Of a stretch of 64,000 nucleotides of DNA, positions 37,646 through 46,179 are shown piece by piece. Position 1 is the first letter of the stretch, and each line of letters opens with the position of its first letter. Both the position numbers and the translations under genes were made by a program. The notes below the pieces were generated by a model, which worked only from the letters and a program-made list of their open reading frames with translations, made no database searches and had not been told where the DNA came from. This stretch comes from Stentor roeselii (taxonomy: Eukaryota; Ciliophora; Heterotrichea; Heterotrichida; Stentoridae). The stretch lies in the NCBI GenBank assembly GCA_006503475.1, contig RSEH01000098.1:92146-156145 (forward strand), written 5' to 3'.

Positions 37646-39758
37646 TGTCGTGTCTGAAGACAAGCTAATTGAAGTAAGACAACAAATCGAACTACAAAGA
37701 AGGAAACATGAGAAAATGAAGTTCAAACATGGACATTCTACTGATTTATTGTTTGAATTGCGTAGTAGTTTTCAAGGATCTTTGAATAAACTTAACAATC
37801 TTGATACTCGTGATGTCGCTGTCAGGGAGTTGAGACAGATTATCGACCGAAACGTGACAAGTGAAGCTTTAAAGATTTTTATCAATTCACTTGGGGACTT
37901 GAAAAAAGTGAAATCCCCGGGCGCCAGAGAACAAGAAGTTCAACTTGTAGGCTTCATCGCACAAGTCTTCGGAGAAAAGGTTCTAGACGACGGCGGGAAG
38001 TCACTTCAAAGATTATTAGAAATCGCTCAAGGGTTCTTCGCAGACCTAAGCCGTTCAGTACATGAAGCAGCAGCGAGTTCATATTGCGAGGTTTACTTTC
38101 ACTGCATGAGAAAAGACCGAGTAGAAGAAATCCTTGGAATTTTCTTTGATCCTCTTGAAATCGGTTTGACTTCTGGAGTGAATGTAAAGTCTCAGCAAGC
38201 TGCAAGTCTCGCTATTTTTAAGTGGTTTCAGGTACTTGTGCAAGAGGAAAATACTGCAGTTTTACAGTCTGTCAGTCATCGAGTTGTGAATCTTTACGTT
38301 CGGCTGAGGACTGACTTTGCTGACCTGATCAGTGCAGTGGGTGTTATTGTTGAGTACTCAGGACTGGCCGTTGTTCTGCAAGACGTCCACCCGATCCTCA
38401 AGAAGACGATTCAGTACTTGTCAGTCTCTGGGACTGGCACACATCTTTACAAGATCGAAGCTTGCAAACTTCTCAGTTGTCTCGCAAGGCACTTGCAAGG
38501 AATGGCTGATGTCGTCATAGACCCTTATCACTCTGAAGTCCTTTACGTCCTGCAGCAGGTGAAAATTGATAAACTTCAGTCAGTTCAAAATGCTGCAAGA
38601 AATGCTTTGAATGACTGGAAAACACTTGAAAGTCTTCAACAGGAAATTGAAGAAAAAAAAATGCAAGAAGTTACTGTTAATGATGATGTTATTGTTAAGT
38701 ATGCAGGAAAAAATAATAAAGAATTAAGAGACTCTAGTCCAGCAGGTGTCGGTCCGAATAACTTTAAAGCCATTCGAGAACTCGCCAAGCGAAACAAGAA
38801 AAACTCAGACTGGGGCCTTAGTCGTCCAAGATTTTTAGAAAAAAAGTCAGGAAACTACAGCAACTCACCGAATAACTCTCGTGAATTTCTAAGAAATTCA
38901 AAAGAAGTCTCTTTTTACCCAAACCTAATGATATCAAAAGAAGGTGTAAATAAAGACGTGATGGAAATCATTCATAAAAAGTCACAAGAAGCCAGAGCTA
39001 AAAATGAAGTTCTGGTCGAAAGAGAAACTCCAGAACCCCGTCGAGAAGTTTACATAAAACACATCTCGAAACCTGAAAAACTCGATGATTTTTCAGTGAA
39101 AATCCAAGAAACCTTCAAAATGATGGAAAAAACAATGGACCAAGGATTCTCTTCAATTGAAAAAAGACTAAAAGGCCTAGACGGCCGAATGGATTCGGCC
39201 TACGAGCGTCTTCAGAACTTAAGCCCGCGCCTCAGCAACAAGTCCTCAATGCCGAGTTTTATCCACCCTCCGAAGGCGGATATTAACTGCGCCTTCACCC
39301 AAACTCAAAACAACGTCGAAATTCAAGCAGCTTTAAGTCAAACTTCAGGTCCTCAAAGTTTAAACAGTCCGAAAAACCTCGACTCACTTAGTCTTGCATG
39401 GGTCGAAGTCCTTCAAAGTGTCAACAATGGAGACCTTGACAGTGCTTATCGAAAAGTCCTTAGCACTGGAGATGATATTTATTTACTTCGACTTATGCAT
39501 AAAACTGGAGTTTGTTTAAAAAGTCTTTCTCAGGATCTGGCGAAAAATTTAATGCAGAGACTTGGAATGATTCTTAGTAGTAACTTTTTGGAAATTTTAG
39601 GAATGACCTGGATTAATGAAGCAGTTCGGGAAAAGGTTTTTGATAGACTTAAAGCTGAAGAAAAAGATACTATTTTTGAGGTCTTGCAGAGGTACGCGAA
39701 TTTACCTGGAGATGAAGGAGACTTCGCAGAGGAGATACTGAGAAGTATCAGTTATTAG
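37638..39758 (+). CDS. TORTIFOLIA1/SPIRAL2-like microtubule-associated protein
   Basis: 706 aa. HEAT/TOG-like repeats cover about 35-330, beginning LNNLDTRDVAVRELRQII, a good match to the first TOG helix pair of TOR1/SPR2. A Lys-rich disordered linker and short coiled coil (about 485-520) follow. The C-terminal domain (about 585-700, SLAWVEVLQSVNNGDLDSAY and GDDIYLLRLMHKTGVCL) matches the C-terminal module of plant TORTIFOLIA proteins. The family binds microtubules and controls their dynamics. The start overlaps the previous gene's stop by 8 nt unless a later Met is used. Base skew switches near 37905 and 38735. Confidence 0.84.
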   Translation: MSDVVSEDKLIEVRQQIELQRRKHEKMKFKHGHSTDLLFELRSSFQGSLNKLNNLDTRDVAVRELRQIIDRNVTSEALKIFINSLGDLKKVKSPGAREQEVQLVGFIAQVFGEKVLDDGGKSLQRLLEIAQGFFADLSRSVHEAAASSYCEVYFHCMRKDRVEEILGIFFDPLEIGLTSGVNVKSQQAASLAIFKWFQVLVQEENTAVLQSVSHRVVNLYVRLRTDFADLISAVGVIVEYSGLAVVLQDVHPILKKTIQYLSVSGTGTHLYKIEACKLLSCLARHLQGMADVVIDPYHSEVLYVLQQVKIDKLQSVQNAARNALNDWKTLESLQQEIEEKKMQEVTVNDDVIVKYAGKNNKELRDSSPAGVGPNNFKAIRELAKRNKKNSDWGLSRPRFLEKKSGNYSNSPNNSREFLRNSKEVSFYPNLMISKEGVNKDVMEIIHKKSQEARAKNEVLVERETPEPRREVYIKHISKPEKLDDFSVKIQETFKMMEKTMDQGFSSIEKRLKGLDGRMDSAYERLQNLSPRLSNKSSMPSFIHPPKADINCAFTQTQNNVEIQAALSQTSGPQSLNSPKNLDSLSLAWVEVLQSVNNGDLDSAYRKVLSTGDDIYLLRLMHKTGVCLKSLSQDLAKNLMQRLGMILSSNFLEILGMTWINEAVREKVFDRLKAEEKDTIFEVLQRYANLPGDEGDFAEEILRSISY

Positions 39759-39828
39759 TCTAGATGATGTAATTTCACTTTTCTGAAACTTTATTAACAC
39801 CCTGGTCCCACTCTCGTAATATAATAAA

Positions 39829-41319
39829 ATGGAAGAACTCATCGAAAAAAGATATCAAATCTTACAAAAAACTTCTCAACAACGTGAAAGAATCGGAGGC
39901 AGAAGACTTCCAAGAATTCGCGAACCAACTCGTGAATGCACTCATTGGGACTACTTCTTAGAAGAAATGAAGTGGATGGCAAACGACTTCATCGAAGACC
40001 GAAAACACAAACAAGCACTTGCCTTTGTCCTTACAAATGAAATAAGTCACAAAAAATCCACCCTCGAAAAAAACGAGGCAAAAAAAGAATCTGCAAGTCG
40101 AGAACAAGCGAAAAAATTAAGTGATTTGATCATGAAGTACTTTTACCAAGTCGACGACAGCAAAAAGTCAAAAGTCTCTTCAAAGCCGACTGAAAAGATA
40201 TGGAAAGTCGCTGAAGTCACAACAACACCTCTGATAAACATTGTCTTAGAAAACAGTCGAAACAAGTTAGTCACTAAACTTGATGAGTCAAAGCCAGTCT
40301 TCAAACATTCTCTTCAAATTTTAACTCAATTCGGGTACTCTTACCAAGATAAAGTCGAGGAACTACTGAACCAAGAGCCTTCCACTCCAGAGACCGGTGT
40401 TCAAGGTGATGATTTAGATGGATTTGAAGCAATTAGCAACTTTAAACTGTTTTACGATGCAGAAACAGGAGAAAAAGATTTAAACGTTCAGTTGGAAGAA
40501 CTTCACTTGGAAGACCTCGACGTTTACCGTCCACTCATCACTGACACTATCGAGTTTCGCGACATTACATATGAAGAAACAATGCTTGAAGAAGAGTTAT
40601 TCGAACTAGTACCTGACTCTGAAGAATACATGCTTCTTGAAAGCACCAAAAGAGCTCTAGACTCAAAAGAACCTGAAGTTTTTCACACAGTCGACACGAA
40701 CTTCGTCTCGAAAAGAGACTGGAAGATATTCGAAGACCTTATCTTAGAACAAACTGTTTGCGAATTCGGAGGAAACTGGGAATTCGTCAGTGATTTACTC
40801 AGTAGTCACAATTTGACTACTTTTAATTATGTCACTCCTGAAGAGTGCTTTAATCGTTGGGCTATTCTTCAAAAGCGTAAAGGTAGAATCGTTTCTCATA
40901 ACTTTCGCCCTGCGCAGGTCTTTCAAAACTCTTCTCCGCCTGTGCAAGGGGTTCAATGTGGACTTAGCTTGATGAGGAAGAAACCTTCGAATATTTACAT
41001 TTTTCCAAGAGTGACTCAAAATGTGGTACTTGAAAATCCTTCAAGTAGTTTCGAGTTTTACCTTTCACATAACATTAGACCTGAGATGAATGAATATTTT
41101 CAGAATTACAAGGCGATGAATTCAAGGTTTTATAATGAAGAAAGGAATAACTTGCCTTTGCCTGTTAGTAGAAATCGTGATCGGATTATGAAAGAAGTGC
41201 AGGGGTTTATTGATAAGGAAGATGAGAATAATTTGAGTGTTTGTGAATTGGTTGATAATAATAAACCGGAACCTGCAGCTAGAGGAGTCACTGGAATGCC
41301 TGCATCGAGGAGGAAGTAG
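39829..41319 (+). CDS. HSA-SANT protein, EAF1/VID21-like
   Basis: 496 aa. An HSA domain lies at about 36-110 (WDYFLEEMKWMANDFIEDRK and following), a Myb/SANT domain at about 292-348 (DWKIFEDLILEQTV...NWEFVSDLL...CFNRWAIL). There is no Snf2 helicase, which separates it from p400/SWR1 and fits the fungal EAF1 scaffold of the NuA4 histone acetyltransferase. HSA domains bind actin and Arp4. The acidic middle and basic tail look disordered. NuA4 membership is inferred from domain order. Confidence 0.84.
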   Translation: MEELIEKRYQILQKTSQQRERIGGRRLPRIREPTRECTHWDYFLEEMKWMANDFIEDRKHKQALAFVLTNEISHKKSTLEKNEAKKESASREQAKKLSDLIMKYFYQVDDSKKSKVSSKPTEKIWKVAEVTTTPLINIVLENSRNKLVTKLDESKPVFKHSLQILTQFGYSYQDKVEELLNQEPSTPETGVQGDDLDGFEAISNFKLFYDAETGEKDLNVQLEELHLEDLDVYRPLITDTIEFRDITYEETMLEEELFELVPDSEEYMLLESTKRALDSKEPEVFHTVDTNFVSKRDWKIFEDLILEQTVCEFGGNWEFVSDLLSSHNLTTFNYVTPEECFNRWAILQKRKGRIVSHNFRPAQVFQNSSPPVQGVQCGLSLMRKKPSNIYIFPRVTQNVVLENPSSSFEFYLSHNIRPEMNEYFQNYKAMNSRFYNEERNNLPLPVSRNRDRIMKEVQGFIDKEDENNLSVCELVDNNKPEPAARGVTGMPASRRK

Positions 41320-41382
41320 TAATAGGTTAATTGGTTTGGATAAAGTCATAAATTTAAATATTTCCAGCATTTTTTCTAGTAA

Positions 41383-42039
41383 ATGATTATTCACTATGCT
41401 TTTATCATAGTCAGTTCTTTGTATGCCTCGGCTTGGATAAGGAAACTTTATAAGAGTCAGTTGAGGCCTTTAAGTTTGATTTACAAGGTTTTCGTACTGT
41501 CTTTCATTATTTTGACTTGTTCTCTGGTCATTCTTCTGGCTGATGTCTTTCTTGGACATATGGTCAAAGCCTCACAGAAGACTGTCTTTTACCCTTTTCA
41601 AACTGAGTATCTTTACCCTTGCTTTATCAAAATCTTTCCTGGTTTCGCATACATTGCAGTTATTCTAACATTCTATGTTTTATCAGCGACTGTCGTCGAT
41701 ACCCTTGTTTATAACTCAGTTGAATGTTACATAAAGAACTATGAAAGCAAGCCTCAAAAGATAACTTTTATGTGTTTCAATATTTTAAGTCAAGTTCTTC
41801 TTCTTTCTATCGGGTATCTCAGTCTTTTTATTACGATGATTAAACTTACGACTTGGCAAGAGTTTGTTTGGGATGATTCAGGTTTTTTATTAGTGATTAG
41901 CAGCATCTTGGCAGGCGCGGTGAAGTTCCCTCAAAGGACTCAAGCGAAATGGAATGATATTGTTATCAACTCATACGCGATTTTCTTTTCAATTAAAATT
42001 TGGATAAGTATTGGTCGGTGGGCGTTAGGTTATGTTTGA
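41383..42039 (+). CDS. Multi-pass membrane protein (about 5 TM), unknown
   Basis: 218 aa. Hydrophobic segments at about 1-18, 33-57, 84-105, 125-150 and 164-178, with a possible sixth near 196-213. No family signature recognised. The first segment may act as a signal anchor. Coding is G/T-rich. The gene ends TGA and lies 52 bp from the convergent exchanger stop. Confidence 0.74.
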   Translation: MIIHYAFIIVSSLYASAWIRKLYKSQLRPLSLIYKVFVLSFIILTCSLVILLADVFLGHMVKASQKTVFYPFQTEYLYPCFIKIFPGFAYIAVILTFYVLSATVVDTLVYNSVECYIKNYESKPQKITFMCFNILSQVLLLSIGYLSLFITMIKLTTWQEFVWDDSGFLLVISSILAGAVKFPQRTQAKWNDIVINSYAIFFSIKIWISIGRWALGYV

Positions 42040-42091
42040 TAAGTAGTAAACAAATCTTTATGAAATTCTAGATAGTTTTTAATCTAGCTAA

Positions 42092-45010
42092 TTAAGCTTT
42101 ATACCTCATCATCTCAGAGCCACTCAAAATAAATGAAGAATCATCTAATTTCGATTCCAGGTCTTCAATAGCATCTTCTTCGCTGTTTTTCCCGCAGAAC
42201 TTCTCAAACGCTTTACCCATGCCTTCATTTTCATCATAACACAGGTAAAAGTTTTTAGGAAGCAACAAAACAATTAAATGTTGCAAGACTTTCCTTTTTT
42301 TATTTTTCGGTTTAATGATCCAGACACTTTTATCTTTGAGTTCAACCATTCCCTTCATGATAAGTGCGCCATCAGTAAAAACATGACTTTTTCCTTCAGA
42401 AAAACATTCAACCTTAGACTGTTCCATGACCTGAAGAATGACATTTGAGTTGATTCCTTCCAAGCCATATCGTTTTTTATTAAGCAAGATCATTTCTTCT
42501 GCAGCTTCTGAATACATGTCTTCAACGAAGCCTGATAATCCAACGATTTCCTTTGGGATGTGAGCAGCGACTCCATGAGTGATGGCTTTTGCAGTAGAAG
42601 CATACTTCATAGAGAACTCTTCAAGAAGGTGCTGGACTCCGACAATGTTTCCGATGATTAACTCTTGATCGATCCAGGTGGAAAATTCATTTACTCTGCC
42701 TCGGATTATTAGGTAGGCTCCGTTTGCTTCTTGACCTTCGGAGAAGAAGACGTGTCCTGCAGCGAACTCGAATTCGTGACTTTTTGAGATTAGTGTAAGT
42801 ATTTCTTCGGATGATGCAGCAGTGAAGCGATAGGTTAGAATGTCTTTTAGGATTGGAAGTGATGGAATGCCTTGAAAGGTGACAGCTTTGATCGAAGAAT
42901 CAATTGCACTAATAAGACTTTCATATTCCAATTCTTTAATCAGCCCGTCCTCATAAATTTCACTTATCAGCTCTCTCTGAGTATAAAGCAAAATTTTGCA
43001 GCTTCTCTTTGTCTGAACCTCAGCCAAGACTTCAGGATAACAATCAATAATATAAATCTTCATAAATTTTTCACACTCTCTAACTTGTCGATGAGCTTCT
43101 TTGATAACAGCTTTAAATACATTTTTATCTGTATCAATTTCCATTTTATCAATCAACTCTTCAGTTTCTTCATGACACTTGATAAAGTTATTCGCCGCAT
43201 CATAAGCAAGAATAATTTTTTTATAAAGCATTTTCCGAAAAATCTTTCCCATTACAGGAGACTTGGAAAGTCTTTTAAACATTTTCACCAAAAATTCATT
43301 ATAAATCAATTGATGTGCATATTGCCAGTCATTCATCTCTTCATTTTCCTTATCAATGCTAATCATCGCAGAGTCCATTAAAACAAGAGCAGTTTCTCCA
43401 TGACAAAGCCCTTCTTCAAACTTTTCCCAGTAAAGTCCCTTAAGTGTTGCGAGGTATCTTTTTCTCATTTCAATCTTCAGGTCTTCCTGCCGAACAGTAG
43501 TTTTTCTCATGAAACCATGTAAAAGTTCCTTAGAGTCATTGAAAGAGTGAACTTTTAAGTAATTCTTGCCGTTCTGAGTCTTTTTGATGATGCTTTCAAT
43601 CAGGTACCGGGTGCCTATGGACGAGTTGACTTTATCCCAATTCACCAAATTACTTTCTTTATGTTTTCTAAGTTCTTCTATTTGATTTTCAATATTTTCA
43701 GCAAGTGCACTCGTAACTCCAATCAACATATTTTCCTGCACCGGCGTCATTTCTTCCAGTCCTAAAACTTTCACAAAAAACCTCGTCGCAGGGCCTCCTA
43801 AAATAATACTGAGACCTGCAATACCTATCCCGAAATAATTGATAAGTGCTTTGGTATGGCCTTCAAAATGATCATCATGAGAAGCGATTAAAGCTAGACC
43901 AACTGAAATAACACCCTTCATTCCTGCGAAGCATAAAACAATGAGTTCTTTCCAGGAGAGTCCATATCCGAAGTACCGAAGGACTGGGAAGTGCACCAGC
44001 AAGACGACGAACCTGATAAGGTAAGTCAAGGGAAAGAGGATAAACAAGACGTAATAATCTTTTGTGTCAAGTTCACTACTTTCATTAATCGAGATATTAG
44101 CGAATAAGATCCCTGCAATGATAAACACGAGACTTTCCACATTTCTTGACAACAGCTCGAGTAGCTCTTTCAGCCTCTCCTCGACACTGGGACTGATGAG
44201 AGTTTTTCCATAAGCTGACATGAACAAGCCATAAGAAACCAGAGCCAAAGCTCCTGAAAAGTGAACTTTTCCATATTCACAAATCCAAAATAACAGATAA
44301 GCTGCAATGATGGTGATGTTGAACTCAATAAAAAAATCATTCAAGGTCCTTTTCAACACAAAACTCATCACAATTGAAAAGGCAAGACCCATGGCAAGTC
44401 CTCCAAAGACCAATCTAAAAAACAACACGACACTATCCTCAAATCCAGAAATTCCAGTATTTTTCTTGATAAGTACCTCGAAAAGTACTAAAACAGTCGC
44501 ATCGTTAAACATTGTTTCTCCACCGATTAAAGTTTCAAAAGTATCTGAAGCGAAAATTTCCTTTAAAAGCGCTTCAACTGCAATATGGTCAGTGGCACTG
44601 AGTATAACTCCAATCAAGAAAAGGTCGTTAAAAGGGTAGTCATAGGAAAAGATGTATCGAAGGCTAAGAGCTGTCAAGGCCGAGCATGAAACAACGACTG
44701 TTGTCGCAAGAGGAATAATTTGCCAGAACTCTTTTTTTATTGTGTACCAGTCGATTCCGAATGAAGCTTCAAAGATCAGCACCGGGAAGAAGGCGAAGGA
44801 AATCACGTGTGGGTCAATGTGGATCACTTCTTCTACTACGTATTTCAATTGTCCGATGTAAGGACCTACTTCACGGAAGATTATTCCTAAGATGATCAGG
44901 GAGGTCGAGACTGGGATTTTTAAGTGACGCTTTAGTTCATAGCAGAATATTGAGAGAAGTAATGATATTCCGATGAAGAGCACTATTGAAGTAAGAAGAA
45001 CTCCTGACAT
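42092..45010 (-). CDS. Na+/H+ exchanger with C-terminal cNMP-like domain (SOS1/NHX7-type)
   Basis: 972 aa. About 12 membrane helices cover 1-410, with the exchanger signatures ATDHIAVEALL (139-149, Asp141) and GGETMFNDATVLVLFE with the ion-binding Asn169-Asp170. The cytosolic part has a helical region including LKGLYWEKFEEG, as in plant SOS1, then a cyclic-nucleotide-binding-like domain at about 735-825. The phosphate-binding loop lacks the usual Arg (YASTAKAI), so nucleotide binding is doubtful. No voltage-sensor segment is visible, unlike sperm SLC9C1. Predicted role: Na+ or pH regulation at a membrane. Confidence 0.92.
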   Translation of the reverse strand: MSGVLLTSIVLFIGISLLLSIFCYELKRHLKIPVSTSLIILGIIFREVGPYIGQLKYVVEEVIHIDPHVISFAFFPVLIFEASFGIDWYTIKKEFWQIIPLATTVVVSCSALTALSLRYIFSYDYPFNDLFLIGVILSATDHIAVEALLKEIFASDTFETLIGGETMFNDATVLVLFEVLIKKNTGISGFEDSVVLFFRLVFGGLAMGLAFSIVMSFVLKRTLNDFFIEFNITIIAAYLLFWICEYGKVHFSGALALVSYGLFMSAYGKTLISPSVEERLKELLELLSRNVESLVFIIAGILFANISINESSELDTKDYYVLFILFPLTYLIRFVVLLVHFPVLRYFGYGLSWKELIVLCFAGMKGVISVGLALIASHDDHFEGHTKALINYFGIGIAGLSIILGGPATRFFVKVLGLEEMTPVQENMLIGVTSALAENIENQIEELRKHKESNLVNWDKVNSSIGTRYLIESIIKKTQNGKNYLKVHSFNDSKELLHGFMRKTTVRQEDLKIEMRKRYLATLKGLYWEKFEEGLCHGETALVLMDSAMISIDKENEEMNDWQYAHQLIYNEFLVKMFKRLSKSPVMGKIFRKMLYKKIILAYDAANNFIKCHEETEELIDKMEIDTDKNVFKAVIKEAHRQVRECEKFMKIYIIDCYPEVLAEVQTKRSCKILLYTQRELISEIYEDGLIKELEYESLISAIDSSIKAVTFQGIPSLPILKDILTYRFTAASSEEILTLISKSHEFEFAAGHVFFSEGQEANGAYLIIRGRVNEFSTWIDQELIIGNIVGVQHLLEEFSMKYASTAKAITHGVAAHIPKEIVGLSGFVEDMYSEAAEEMILLNKKRYGLEGINSNVILQVMEQSKVECFSEGKSHVFTDGALIMKGMVELKDKSVWIIKPKNKKRKVLQHLIVLLLPKNFYLCYDENEGMGKAFEKFCGKNSEEDAIEDLESKLDDSSFILSGSEMMRYKA

Positions 45011-45188
45011 TTATTTGAAGGTGATTCACTTTTGATTGGTGACTGGTTTCACCGGGTAGGAAAGGTGAAGGATTTAAAATTTAGAGGTTATGGAAAGGCT
45101 TTCATTGTGGTACTGGTTATTTTATAATAAAGTAATATTTAAAATTTCACATCATGTTATGGTTTTAATAATACTCGCTAGGGTAATA

Positions 45189-45893
45189 ATGGCCTTTATT
45201 TCACCTATTCTCTTGAGTCCTTTCAAAGAAGAGTCGTCAGTTTCGAATTCCAACATTTTCTTTAACTCGAACATCCCTATTCGAGACCTGAAAAAAATAA
45301 CTGAAGAGACGAACGTGAACGAATTGTTCTTAAATTGGAACACAGCCCAAAAAAAATATAATGACTGGGTTTCCAATAAAACTTCTCCAGTTCTTCCTTT
45401 ATCTTCAGCTAAAACTCTTAAGTTTCCTTTCGAGTTGACTCCTCCTCCAGGTTTCGAGAAAGTGAAACCAGTGAATAACCTAAGCGACCTTTCGACAGAG
45501 TCTGAAGTCAGTCCTACTATTCAAAGACTTAGACTATGTCCAATTATCGAAAACGACGTAAAACTCCAGCCTCCTCCGAAATGTGGAATCGTCAAAAGGG
45601 AAAAACGAGGAACTTTCAATGAGGAAAAGGTTAGTTATGATCGGTATGAAGGCGAAATAAAATTCTATCAGCTCAAAAAACGCTTTGGCTTTATTGCGCT
45701 TGATGAGGATAAAAGTGATGTGTTTTTGTGTGAGGATGACCTGGTGCTTAGTGGAATCAATATCAAGAAGTTCAAAGAAGCTGTGTTTAAAAGAATCGTT
45801 ATTAGGATGAACTTCTTAATAAAGATCTACTTCGAGAATGCGGCTCAGAAAAGGAAAGCGATTGACATCAGGTTAATTAGTGAAATTAATTAG
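45189..45893 (+). CDS. Cold-shock-domain-like nucleic-acid-binding protein
   Basis: 234 aa from the ATG at 45189 (MAFISPILL); the open frame extends to 45090 but adds a hydrophobic stretch that looks like noncoding leader. Residues about 152-220 fit a cold-shock domain: EGEIKFYQLKKRFGFIALDE then DVFLCEDDL, corresponding to the RNP1 and RNP2-like strands. The N-terminal part is Ser/Pro-rich. CSD proteins bind single-stranded RNA or DNA and affect translation or RNA stability. The RNP2 aromatic set is partly changed. Confidence 0.74.
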   Translation: MAFISPILLSPFKEESSVSNSNIFFNSNIPIRDLKKITEETNVNELFLNWNTAQKKYNDWVSNKTSPVLPLSSAKTLKFPFELTPPPGFEKVKPVNNLSDLSTESEVSPTIQRLRLCPIIENDVKLQPPPKCGIVKREKRGTFNEEKVSYDRYEGEIKFYQLKKRFGFIALDEDKSDVFLCEDDLVLSGINIKKFKEAVFKRIVIRMNFLIKIYFENAAQKRKAIDIRLISEIN

Positions 45894-46120
45894 GTAGTGT
45901 TAGATGAGATTGATTTTTGGGGGTTAGAGAGATTTTGATGAAAGTGAAGGGTTATGAAGATACTTGATAGGATATTAGAATTATTGAGGAATGAACACTG
46001 AAATATGATTATATTAAATTGAACATAGAAGATAAATGTTTTAGTGATCACATAAAAAATTAAAACCCCTAAAACCAAAAACATTAATCCAAAAAAAAAC
46101 CCCATCCAAACCTCCTCCAT
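45890..46120 (-). CDS. Possible small single-TM protein
   Basis: A 76-codon frame starting MEEVWMGFFFGLMFLVLGVL, which has a clear membrane span at residues about 6-35. The C-terminal half is low-complexity Asn/Ser/Phe and could be noncoding. It overlaps the last four bases of the convergent CSD gene. It sits just where + strand base composition turns strongly A/C-rich, which by itself produces hydrophobic minus-strand frames, so this may be an artefact. Confidence 0.28.
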   Translation of the reverse strand: MEEVWMGFFFGLMFLVLGVLIFYVITKTFIFYVQFNIIIFQCSFLNNSNILSSIFITLHFHQNLSNPQKSISSNTT

Positions 46121-46179
46121 CCTAAATAAAACCACCTAATTCCAATACCCATTCCCATAAAATTTCAAATTACTCTTAT

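Noticed and set aside
39744-39758. Possible 14-nt GT...TAG segment at the end of the TOG gene
   Set aside because: Length does not match the 15-nt class and no coding continuation follows; the TAG is taken as the true stop.
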